Assembly (NCBI RefSeq): GCF_003606385.1
Contig: NZ_CP032514.1
Coordinates: forward strand, 2,356,001 to 2,420,000
Direction: 5' to 3'
DNA from: Actinomyces lilanjuaniae
Lineage (GTDB): Bacteria; Actinomycetota; Actinomycetes; Actinomycetales; Actinomycetaceae
Length of the DNA stretch: 64,000 bases
Every line of letters starts with the position of its first letter. Position 1 is the stretch's first letter. Shown one piece after another: positions 56,013 to 64,000 of the stretch. The notes below the pieces were generated by a model. That model saw only the letters and a list, made by a program, of their open reading frames with translations, was not told the DNA's origin and ran no database searches. The position numbers were made by a program, and so were the translations under genes.

Positions 56013-57848
56013 TCAGGAGTCGGGGCGCTCCGCGAGCGTCACCTTCACGTCGCGCGAGGACCCGTCACGGATGACTGTCAGCGTGACTGTGTCCCCAGCA
56101 GAGTACTGGCGCACAAAACCTGTCAGGGCGGCGTCCTGGGCGGTGGTCTTGCCGTCGATGGCCACGATGACGTCACCCTTCTCCAGCCCTGCCTCGTCGG
56201 CAGGGGAGCCGGACTCCACCGAGGTGACCTCGGCTCCCCCGCGTTCCTCCCCGTCCGCCTGAGCCGTGCCGTTGGTGAGGCCCACTCCCAGGTAGGCGTG
56301 GGTGGCGGAGCCGGACTCGATCAGCTGGTCGGCCACCTTCTTGGCGAGATCGCTGGGGATGGCGAACCCGATGCCGATGTTGCCTGAGCTGTCGGCGATG
56401 CTGGCAATCGAGCTGGTGATACCGATGACATAGCCCTTCTCGTCGAAGAGGGGTCCTCCGGAGTTGCCCGGGTTGATGGCCGCGTCAATCTGAATGGCGT
56501 TGGTGTACACGTTCGCCCCTGGGCCTGAGGCGCCGGAGTCGTCCTCGGAGTTGACCACCGGGCGGTTGAGGGCGGAGATGATCCCTGTGGTAGCCGTGGA
56601 GGACAGCCCCAACGGGTTACCGATCGCCATGACGTCCTGGCCGGTGACCAACGAGTCCGAGTTGCCGAACTGGGCCACGGTCAGGTCGTCGGGGGCGTCC
56701 ACGATCTGGATGACCGCCAGGTCGGTAGCCGGGTCGGTACCGGTGACCTCGGCCTCGTACATCCGTCCATCCGCGAGGGTGACGTAGAGCTGGCGGGCTG
56801 TAGAGACGACGTGGTTGTTGGTCAGGACGTGGCCGGAGCTGTCGTAGATAACTCCCGAGCCCACGCCCCCCTCGCTGTCGCCGCTCTCGAAGGTGATGGC
56901 GACAACGGCGTTGGACACTGCCGCGACAACCGCCTCCCAGTCCGGGGTCTCGCCCGCGGACTCCACGACCTGGGTCGTGTCCCCGGTGGCGATCGCCGTG
57001 GGCGCTGTCGCGGACGCGGCGGGGGAGTCAGAGCCACCGCCGAGCACGGAGCTGACGGCCGCGCCGCCTCCAGCTCCCAGCAGGACGGCCACCGCCGTGG
57101 CTCCTGCCAGGGCGCCCCACCCCGGGCCCCGGCGCCGCTCGCCGCCCGAGCCTGACGCCACGGCCGGGCCGACAGCGGGAGCGGCCAGGTCCGGGCCTGT
57201 CGTGGCGGAGGAGCCAGCGGCGGGGTAGGGCGCAGCAGCGCCGTAGGACGCCGTAGGCGCTGTGGCAGGCGCTGTGGAGGGTGCTGAGGCTGTGGAGGCC
57301 GTGGAGGCCGTCGGGGCAGCGGAGGCCGCAGAGGTAGTGCTGGTAGCGCCGATGGCACCGGCAGTACCGGTGGTGGCTGCCGAGGGGGCGGAGGAGCCGT
57401 AGGCGGGGGCGCTGTAGGAGGGAGGAGCCTGAGAAGTACCGTACGAGGCACCGTAGGACGCCCCGTAGCCGGAGCCCGTGGCACCGGCCCCTCCTGCTGT
57501 GGGCTGGGTCGCCGTCTCCCCGGAGGCGGCAGGACCAGCAGGCCGCGAGTCGCCCGGACGCGAGGAGGGCCGGGAGAAGTCGTAGCCACCGGGCTCCTGC
57601 GCGACACTGGGGCGGGCCTGCCTGGCCTGCTCAGCCCACCCAGCATGTCCGGGCGTCGGGACGCCGGAGGGAGGTGTCTCCGCCTGGTCCGGGTCCAGGG
57701 AGGACGGCACCACGGGGGAGGAGGCCGCCCGCTGCCCGTAGGGGAGGGTCTTCTCCTCCTCGGCATAGTCACCGTGGGAGACGGCCTCCTCCTGGCCGGA
57801 GCCGACCGGACCGTACCCGCTAGGAGTGGTGTCGTCGTTGCTGGTCAT
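56013..57848 (-). CDS. HtrA/DegP-type membrane-anchored serine protease with PDZ domain
   Basis: ATG 57848 follows GGAGGAAACATAT. Residues 1-240 are cytoplasmic and highly Ala/Ser/Thr/Gly/Tyr-rich, with repeated short motifs. One TM helix (about 245-268) anchors the trypsin-like domain, with catalytic His346 (LTNNHVVS), Asp376 (TDLAVIQI) and Ser463 (INPGNSGGPLFD). A PDZ domain covers about 510-605. It should act in extracytoplasmic protein quality control. The cytoplasmic part is longer than in most homologues. Confidence 0.93.
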   Translation of the reverse strand: MTSNDDTTPSGYGPVGSGQEEAVSHGDYAEEEKTLPYGQRAASSPVVPSSLDPDQAETPPSGVPTPGHAGWAEQARQARPSVAQEPGGYDFSRPSSRPGDSRPAGPAASGETATQPTAGGAGATGSGYGASYGASYGTSQAPPSYSAPAYGSSAPSAATTGTAGAIGATSTTSAASAAPTASTASTASAPSTAPATAPTASYGAAAPYPAAGSSATTGPDLAAPAVGPAVASGSGGERRRGPGWGALAGATAVAVLLGAGGGAAVSSVLGGGSDSPAASATAPTAIATGDTTQVVESAGETPDWEAVVAAVSNAVVAITFESGDSEGGVGSGVIYDSSGHVLTNNHVVSTARQLYVTLADGRMYEAEVTGTDPATDLAVIQIVDAPDDLTVAQFGNSDSLVTGQDVMAIGNPLGLSSTATTGIISALNRPVVNSEDDSGASGPGANVYTNAIQIDAAINPGNSGGPLFDEKGYVIGITSSIASIADSSGNIGIGFAIPSDLAKKVADQLIESGSATHAYLGVGLTNGTAQADGEERGGAEVTSVESGSPADEAGLEKGDVIVAIDGKTTAQDAALTGFVRQYSAGDTVTLTVIRDGSSRDVKVTLAERPDS

Positions 57849-58019
57849 ATATGTTTCCTCCTTGAGCCTGCGGCTCCACGGCCCGTCGCCCAGAAGCCAA
57901 CACCGGCTTCCTGAGGCGCCTCCGACGCGAGCCTGGGCGTCCGCTGTGGATCGTGTAGCCGTCGCGCACCAGACACGTGGGGGAGCCGCTGGCAGGCAGC
58001 CGCGTGCTTCCTTCCGTTC

Positions 58020-59983
58020 CTATCCGTCCGCCCAGGAGGATACCGAAGAACCCTGGCGCACCGAAGCCTCCCGGATCACAATAACGCTGAGCCCCTGCAC
58101 CGGCTGCTCCAGCAGGTCCCGCAGCTCGGCCGTGCCGGAAGGTAGAAGGGTACGGGCACCAGCGGCCCGGGCCAGCTGCGCCACGTCAACGGCCTGGGGG
58201 CGGCAAGGAGCCGCTCCAGGCGCTGGCTGTCGACGACGTCGGCGTACTCCAGGCCGCGCAGGATGCTCCCCCGGAGTCGTCGATGACTACGACCTGGAGG
58301 TCCGGCTCAGTCTCGGCGGTCCCGTGCACCAGGGACATGGCGTCGTGCAGAAAGGTAAGGTCCCCATGACCGAGCGCACCGGCGCGCGCGAGCCCACGGC
58401 CAGGCCGACAGCAGTGGCCACCGTGCCGTCGATCCCCGCCAGGCCCCGGTTGGCGACAGCGCGGGGAGCAGCCGGGGAGCCAGGCGCGGCGCCGGGGGCG
58501 CTGCGGGCGCCGTCCGGGTCGCCCTCCAGGGGCTCCTCACGGCCTGCGGGCGCGGCGAGCCGATCCAGGCGGCGCACTGTCATTGAGGAGCCCACCACCA
58601 GCAGGGGCGCCCCCGGCCTCAGGCAGGCCTGCCACACCGCCTCCACCGCCTCGTCGGCGGCACCTGGCCGCACGGCGGGCAGGGCGGACACCGCGTCGTG
58701 CCAGGAGCGCAGCCACCCCGGAGGGGCCGCGCCCAGGCCGCAGGCCCGAGCCACGAGCAGCGCCAGGGAAGGGTCGTGGGGCAGGCCAGGACTACGCGAC
58801 AGCGTGGTGGGGTCGATGTGGACGACCTCGCTCGCAGTCCCGGCGACATCGGTCCAGCGGGCGCGCTCGGCCAGGACCGTCACCGCCAGGTCGTGGCGGC
58901 CCAGGAGCGCGGAGACAGGTCGGCTGAGGCTGGGATGGCCGACCACGACGACGTGTTCGGCACGGGAGGCCAGCTCCTGCCCCGCCTGGGTACCCAGGAG
59001 CTCGGCGTAGCGTGCCAGGGCGCTGGGGCCGCCCCGGGCCTGGGAGGTTGGCTCGGCCAGCAGCGGCCACCCCAGTGCCTCAGCCAGGGACCGGGCCGTG
59101 CGCCCGGTCCCCGGGTGCGGGGTGTCCCCGGCTACGACGAGCCCCCGGGTGCTGGCAGGAGCACCCCGGTCAGCCAGGTCAGCCGGGCCCGGGAGACGCA
59201 GGTCCGGCAGACCCGGGACGGCCGCGCGCAGATCCGTGACGGTGCCAGTCATGGGTCGGACGGCGGCGTCGCCAGAGTGCCCGGGCGCAGGGCGGGGAGA
59301 GGTAGCGGGACGGTTGGCGGTCTCCACCCCCTGACCAGGGGCGGACGGCTCTCCCGGCTCCTGCTGAGCCGGAGGCACCAGGGGGCCAAGGGCGGGCGGA
59401 ACCGGGTGTTGACCAGAACCGGGCCGGGGTCGCGGGAGAGTGCGCCCGTGGCAGCGGCGACGGCGCTGCGCACCTGCCCGGCCACGGCGGCCGTCCCCTC
59501 CCGTACCCCCAGGTCGGCCGTGAGGTCGGCGGGCAGGTCCACGACGGCACGCACCGCGTCGGCAAAGACCGAGGTCTGCTGCATGGTCTGGTTGGCACCG
59601 GTGCCGACCAGCTCGTGGGGACGGTCTGCGCACACCAGGAGGAGCGGGACGCCAGCGGCGTCGGCCTCGCACGCGGCAGGGTGGAGATTAGGCACCGCCG
59701 TCCCGGAGGTGGTGACCACGGCCGCCGGGAGCAGGCGCCCCTCCAGGGCGTGGGCGCGCGCCATCCCCAGGGCCATGAACCCGGCACTGCGCTCGTCGAG
59801 GACCACGCGCAGCTGCACACGGCCGGCCTCGGCGGCATCGGCCAGCGCCCAGGCCAGAGGGGCATTGCGCGACCCCGGGCACAGCACGGCCTCACGCACC
59901 CCCTCAGCCAGGAGCGCGGCCACGACTGCCCGGGCCAGCACCAGCGAGGGCGGCTGCGTACCTGGAGGCGTTGAGAGGGTCAC
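58020..59983 (-). pseudogene. menD: SEPHCHC synthase MenD, four frameshifts
   Basis: MenD, a thiamine-diphosphate enzyme, joins isochorismate and 2-oxoglutarate in menaquinone synthesis. GTG 59983 begins the conserved sequence: VLCPGSRNAPLAWAL, VVLDERSAGFMALGMA, VTTSGTAVPNLHPA and GANQTMQQTSVFA. The frame breaks between 59381 and 59392 (after VNTRFRPPL), again at 58362-58365 (after APVRSVMG), at 58268-58272 (after VVIDDSGG) and at 58196-58200. Each break is repaired by one extra G:C in a homopolymer, and 1964 + 4 bases is divisible by 3, giving about 655 residues ending at 58020. Repaired sequence contains the DLTFLHDA ThDP region. Confidence 0.85.
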
Positions 59984-60150
59984 CGGCACAGGATACGGAC
60001 CGGGTGGCACGCCAGCCGCGAACCCCCTCACGGACGCCCTGTCCGCCTACAGCCTGTCCGCCCGCAGCGACAGGCCGGCCCTGTCCCGTCCGCACCGCCG
60101 AGGCCGTGACCTACGTGACACGACCACCTGAGCGACCGCCTGGCAGCCGA

Positions 60151-60181
60151 GGCCTCCGTGAGGCCCCTGTCTCACAGGGGC
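60151..60181 (-). terminator. two adjoining hairpins at the end of menC
   Basis: gcccctg/caggggc (60163-60169, 60175-60181) with the menC stop codon in its loop, and ggcctc/gaggcc (60151-60156, 60160-60165) just beyond, are perfect small stems sharing three bases. They could be alternative folds or a compact terminator between menC and menD. Confidence 0.4.
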
Positions 60182-61223
60182 AGACCGGCGACGGCGGCAG
60201 CAGGGTCACGGGCCTCGCGCTCACGACGTGCCCGCAGCGCCCCCAGAAGGTGGGTCAGGCGCACCTGCCACCGCGCGGTGAGGTCGTCGTGCGCCGCAGC
60301 AGCCTGCAGGAGGGTGGTGGAGACGTGGGGGGTGCGCACCGTCAGCACCCCGTCGGTGGCAAGCGTGCTGGGTGCGGCGACGTCGCGGCGCAGCATCCGG
60401 ACCGTGCCCAGCCCGCAGGCGTGCCCCAGGACCGGCAGGGTCGAGGCCAGGACCGCCCCGGCCCCCACCCCCACAGAGGTGTCCAGCGCGGAGGAGACCA
60501 CGGCGGGAAGCCCCAGGCGCTCGGCCAGGTCGAGCGAGCGATGGATACCACCCAGGGGGGCGACCTTGAGGACGGCGACGTCGGCGGCCATGCGGCGCGC
60601 CACGCGCAGAGGGTCCGCGGACAGGCGGATCGACTCGTCGGCGGCCACGCGCACGTCCACGTCCCGGCGCAAGGCGGCCAGGTCCTCCACGTCTGAGCAG
60701 GGCTGCTCCACGTACTCCAGCCCCCCGGCGGCAGCGTCCATGAGCGGCAGGACCGTGCGGGCCGTCTCCAGGTCCCAGGCACCGTTGACGTCAATACGCA
60801 CCTGCCCGGAGCGCCCGACGGCGTCGCGGACCGCTTCCAGGCGCTCCTGGTCGGCGGCCAGGGCCTGCGGGGAGCCGCTCACCTTGACCTTGGCGGTAGC
60901 GGCCCGGAGGCGGTGACCATCTGGTGCGCCTGCCGGGCGCTGACCTCGGGGACGGTGACGTTGACGGGGACCGTCTCCCGGTAGCGCGGCGGGGCGACGT
61001 CCCCGCGTGCCTGGGACAGGCCTGCGGCCAGCCAGGGGGCGGAGGCCTCGGCCCCGTGGTCCCAGAAGGGGGACACCTCCCCCCAACCGCCGGGACCGTG
61101 GAGGAGCACGCCGTCACGGCGGGTCAGCCCACGGAAGCGGGTCGACAGGGGGATGTCCCACGCGACGGCCCGGTCGATGCCGTCGAGAAGCCCGGTGGGG
61201 TCCTGCGCCCGCAGCGCGGCCAT
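60172..61223 (-). pseudogene. menC: o-succinylbenzoate synthase MenC, one frameshift
   Basis: MenC is an enolase-superfamily dehydratase of menaquinone synthesis. ATG 61223 starts AALRAQDPTGLLDGIDRAVA. The N-terminal capping domain reads to HQMVTASG (about residue 107), then the frame shifts; the other frame resumes with ATAKVKVSG, holding the catalytic K-x-K, then VRIDVNGAWD, YVEQPCSD and VAADESIR for metal binding, and VAVLKVAPLGG with the second-base lysine. One extra base at 60903-60905 restores a 350-residue protein (1052 + 1 is divisible by 3). menD follows after 188 bases. Confidence 0.85.
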
Positions 61224-61353
61224 ATCGATCTCGCCACCGAGTGACGTTGCTGGAGAGGTCACGGACCTAGAATACGAAAAGGTCACAGAAAACACCGCCG
61301 ACCTGCGCCGGGGAGGTTCCTGGGCGTTGCCAGGGGCGCGCAGGCGGCGCGTG

Positions 61354-61382
61354 TTGTGACAGCGACCCCGCTCCGTTACAGT
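61354..61382 (+). promoter_or_regulatory. candidate sigma-70-type promoter for the PrsW-fusion gene
   Basis: ttgtga (61354-61359) and tacagt (61377-61382) are separated by 17 bases and lie about 85 bases before the ATG at 61466. Similarity to TTGACA/TATAAT is moderate, so this is a proposal from spacing and sequence only. Confidence 0.35.
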
Positions 61383-61465
61383 TCCGTGATTGCAGCCCCG
61401 TACCTGGTACCGACCTGCACCAGGCGGGACAGTAAGCCGACACCTGTGGCCGTGAGAGGACCGTG

Positions 61466-64000
61466 ATGACTGCACCCGGGTACGGTGCCCCGCCGGGCGG
61501 ACAGGCGCCACAGCCCCCTCCCCCGGCTCCCCCGGGAGCGGTCAGGAGCTACGGCGTGTGGCCCAGCCAGACGGGCACGCCCCCGGCAGGTGGACCTGCG
61601 CGCACTCAGGCCTCCAGCGGGCAGGCCCCTCCGGGACGACAGCCTCCGGGGCAGGTGCCTCCCGCCTCTCCCCCACCTCCTCCTGCGCCTCCGTCCGCGC
61701 CTGGCCCGGCCCCCGTGCCCGGCGGGGAGCTGGGCCTGGAGTGGTGGGAGGTCCTGGGGGCACGGCTGCGCCGGTGGCGCGGCCTGGCAGTACTGCGCCG
61801 CCTCCAGGTGCTGGCCGTGTGGGCGGCGCTGCCGCTGGTCATCGCGGCGGTGGTAGTGGTGCCCTCCCTGCGCTACAGCCTCGGGGCGTGGGCGGGGTGC
61901 CTGTGGGTGGTGGTGGCCTGGTTCTGGCTGGCACGCACCAAGTCGGTGCCGTGGCGGCTGGTCTCGGTGGTGTTTGCCGTCTCGGCACCCTGGGCGGGAG
62001 TGGTGGCCTGGGTGTCGTCACGGCTGGTGGAGGCCGCCGATGTCTCGATGAGGTCCGTAGAGGCGCAGGTGGTGGCGGCTCCACTGGTCGAGGAGCTGGG
62101 CAAGCTGGTGCCGCTGGTGGTCCTGGCCGTGGCGGCGCCGGGACGGGTGCGGCGTCTGCTGGTGTCCGACTGGCTGGTGCTGGGCGTGGCCTGCGGTGCC
62201 GGGTTCATGGCGATGGAGGAGGGCGCCAGGCGGCTTGCCTACATGGAGGCCACCGGGCTGGTGTGGACTACGATGGACCGGGCGTTCTGCTCCGTGACCA
62301 ACAGCTCCGACATGATGGAGTGCATGGGGGCGACGACCTTCGGCCTGTCGCCTTTTTCCGGGGAGTTTCCGGCCGCGCTGTCCTTTGGCGGGCACGCGGT
62401 GGTCACCGGCCTGGTGGCGGCGGCCATCGGGGTGGGACGCCACCTGTGGTGGCGCTCCCAGCACCTGGAGGGCACGCCGCGCCAGGCGGCAGCCCTGCGG
62501 GCCGTCAGCGTGGTGCTGCCCGTGCTGGCCTGGTGGGTGGCAGTGGTGGACCACGCGGGGCACAACGCCTCTACCGAGAACCTGACCTGGGCCAATACCA
62601 AAGGCGAGGCGCCCTCACTCGTGGTCGGGATCACCAGCACGCTCACCGGCGGGGGCGCGGGGCGCGGATGGCTGCTGCTGGCGGTGCTGGTGGCGGCCGC
62701 CGTCCTGGACGCGCGCATCCTGTGGGCAGGCGGGTACTCCACCAAGCTCCTGGAGGACGTCGGCGTGTACGACGGCGCCGTGGGCGGGGGCTGGCTGGGC
62801 GTGTGGCGGTGGCGGCGGATGGCCGCCCTGCCGCCTACCCGGTGGGGCCGGTGGAGGGCGGACGTGGTGGACGCGCTGCTCCTGCCCCTGGTCGAGGCGC
62901 GCCTGGCCTGGCGCGCCCTGGCAGCGGGTAAGGCGCTGGGGCGACACCGGCTGGCGGCCCACACCGTGGTGGGGCTGCGCCAGGCGCGCGAGCTGGCCGC
63001 ACGCGGGGTCGCTGACAGCGGCCCCGGCCGCTGGTCCGTGGTAGCCCTGGCGCTAGTGGTCTCGGTGGTGGGGGTGGTGGTGCTGGCCGGGGTGCCGTCC
63101 CTGGCAGGCGGGCTGCGTGAGTCGCTGACCGCCCCGGGCGGGGTGAGCCTGGCCAGCGTGCTGGACGCGCTGGGCACGTGGTGGGAGTCCCTGTCGCCCC
63201 TGGAGCAGGGCCTGCTCATGGTCGCCCTGGGCGCGGCCGTGGTCGCCACCGGCGGGTCCCTGTCACTGGCCTTCACCGCGGGCACCTCCCTGGCCATGCT
63301 GGACTCGGCCCACACCGCCGCCGACCTGGCACGCGACCCCAAGGGCACCGTCTCCTCCTACCTGGCCACCCACACCCCCGCCGAGATCGCCGCTGACACC
63401 ACCCTGTGGCTGGCCACCAAGGCCCTCGGCGGGGCCCTGGGCGCCGCCGGAGGCCTCCTGGCCCGCCACGCAGCCCGGGACCTGGCCGAGCCCCGCCTGT
63501 GGCGCAACGCCTCCCTGCTCGACGACCTCCTGCCCGGCCACGGACTCAGACCCGCCTACCCCCACCCCGCACCAGACCCCCGCACCCTGCACCGCGCCCA
63601 CCACACACACACGCACAGAACACGCAAGCCAGACAGGACCAGCCAGACACACAGCACACCCACAGCCGGGACACGACCCCAGCGAGCCAGACCCCAGCGG
63701 CCCAGACCCCAGCCCCAGGACTGGTCCAGCCCCGCCACCCGCCAGGCCTGGTACGACTCCATGAATACCCAGCGCAACCCGCCGAGCACCGAGGCCTACC
63801 GCTACCAGCACCGCGTCCTGGGCACCGACGTCGAGCGGGAGCTCGTCGCCGACGACGGGGAGGCCATCATGGCTGACGCCGTCCTGCCCGACGGGACCGC
63901 CTACACCGCCTACGACGCCAAGCACACCAGCGGCGGACCGACCTCCATGTACGAGGGACGGCGCCCGCCATTCATCCAGGACAAGCTCATGGGGCGCTTC
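61466..64000 (+). CDS. PrsW-type intramembrane metalloprotease fused to a restriction-endonuclease-fold toxin-like domain; cut by the right edge
   Basis: ATG 61466 follows AGAGGACCGTG and the frame stays open for 845 codons to the window end. Order: Pro-rich cytoplasmic region (1-85); about eight TM segments (110-400) with PrsW motifs APLVEELGKLVPL (Glu209, Glu210, Lys213), MEEGARR (Glu251, Glu252), GGHAVVTG (His310) and DHAGHNA (His363, His366); further hydrophobic segments (about 520-625); a basic, His/Thr/Pro-rich linker (about 695-755); then from about 760 a soluble domain with YRYQHRVLG, MADAVLPDG and YDAKHTSGG. The last resembles Tox-REase domains, with an Asp and a D-x-K fitting PD-(D/E)xK nucleases. 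Protease part is fairly sure; toxin part is by eye. An immunity gene would be expected downstream, outside the window. Confidence 0.75.
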   Translation, partial: MTAPGYGAPPGGQAPQPPPPAPPGAVRSYGVWPSQTGTPPAGGPARTQASSGQAPPGRQPPGQVPPASPPPPPAPPSAPGPAPVPGGELGLEWWEVLGARLRRWRGLAVLRRLQVLAVWAALPLVIAAVVVVPSLRYSLGAWAGCLWVVVAWFWLARTKSVPWRLVSVVFAVSAPWAGVVAWVSSRLVEAADVSMRSVEAQVVAAPLVEELGKLVPLVVLAVAAPGRVRRLLVSDWLVLGVACGAGFMAMEEGARRLAYMEATGLVWTTMDRAFCSVTNSSDMMECMGATTFGLSPFSGEFPAALSFGGHAVVTGLVAAAIGVGRHLWWRSQHLEGTPRQAAALRAVSVVLPVLAWWVAVVDHAGHNASTENLTWANTKGEAPSLVVGITSTLTGGGAGRGWLLLAVLVAAAVLDARILWAGGYSTKLLEDVGVYDGAVGGGWLGVWRWRRMAALPPTRWGRWRADVVDALLLPLVEARLAWRALAAGKALGRHRLAAHTVVGLRQARELAARGVADSGPGRWSVVALALVVSVVGVVVLAGVPSLAGGLRESLTAPGGVSLASVLDALGTWWESLSPLEQGLLMVALGAAVVATGGSLSLAFTAGTSLAMLDSAHTAADLARDPKGTVSSYLATHTPAEIAADTTLWLATKALGGALGAAGGLLARHAARDLAEPRLWRNASLLDDLLPGHGLRPAYPHPAPDPRTLHRAHHTHTHRTRKPDRTSQTHSTPTAGTRPQRARPQRPRPQPQDWSSPATRQAWYDSMNTQRNPPSTEAYRYQHRVLGTDVERELVADDGEAIMADAVLPDGTAYTAYDAKHTSGGPTSMYEGRRPPFIQDKLMGRF

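Noticed and set aside
57200..57500. Repetitive sequence in the htrA 5' half as a possible mobile or VNTR element
   Set aside because: The repeats are short, imperfect and code for an Ala/Ser/Thr/Tyr-rich disordered region usual in actinobacterial membrane-anchored HtrA proteins.

Overview
This 64 kb window is G+C-rich chromosomal DNA from an actinomycete, most likely a member of the Actinomycetaceae (Actinomyces or a close relative). Grounds: a complete actinobacterial-type nuo operon preceded by a geranylgeranyl-reductase-family gene, two LytR-CpsA-Psr proteins, an LppU/SCO3897-type envelope protein, an FprA-type reductase, a TrpB2, frequent GTG/TTG starts and many ATGA/GTGA stop-start overlaps. 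The family-level placement is inference. No IS element, prophage, rRNA operon, origin or CRISPR array was seen.

Layout. 1-9.1 kb: surface-polysaccharide genes. Three GT4-type glycosyltransferases flank an odd two-gene insert (a 2-TM/GAF-like membrane protein and a 103-residue protein). Then comes a WbpI/B/E/D-like set for a di-N-acetylated 2,3-diamino uronic acid nucleotide sugar. 9.2-19.7 kb: GT2 glycosyltransferases (one frameshifted), DUF2304-type protein, two LCP ligases that would attach the glycan to the wall, galE, purE/purK, a PIG-V-like mannosyltransferase and a GtrA protein. 19.8-26.5 kb: two-component system, class III adenylate cyclase, birA, maf, a Nudix hydrolase, a MarR regulator and rpmG. 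26.5-33.4 kb: tRNA-Met, tRNA-Thr, tRNA-Tyr, yajQ, an LppU-like protein with a duplicated domain, an APH-like kinase, htpX, trpB2 and ald. 33.5-61.2 kb: respiration and menaquinone: fprA, a polyprenyl diphosphate synthase, nuoN to nuoA, the reductase gene, menG, an HtrA protease, menD and menC. 61.5 kb to the right edge: one long reading frame joining a PrsW-type intramembrane protease to a restriction-endonuclease-fold toxin-like C-terminus, cut by the window end.

How the genes fit. The left third makes a cell-wall glycan: sugar-nucleotide synthesis, assembly, and LCP transfer to peptidoglycan. The right half supplies complex I, the polyprenyl tail, ring-forming enzymes (MenD, MenC), the methylase (MenG) and a probable side-chain reductase for menaquinone respiration.

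The most notable points are (a) the PrsW-nuclease fusion at the right edge, (b) eight frameshifts in five genes (a GT2 gene, nuoF, nuoC, menD four times, menC), every one repaired by adding a single G:C to a short homopolymer, which points to systematic base-calling error or to coordinated decay of the respiratory chain, and (c) a perfect 25-bp inverted repeat inside an LCP coding sequence.
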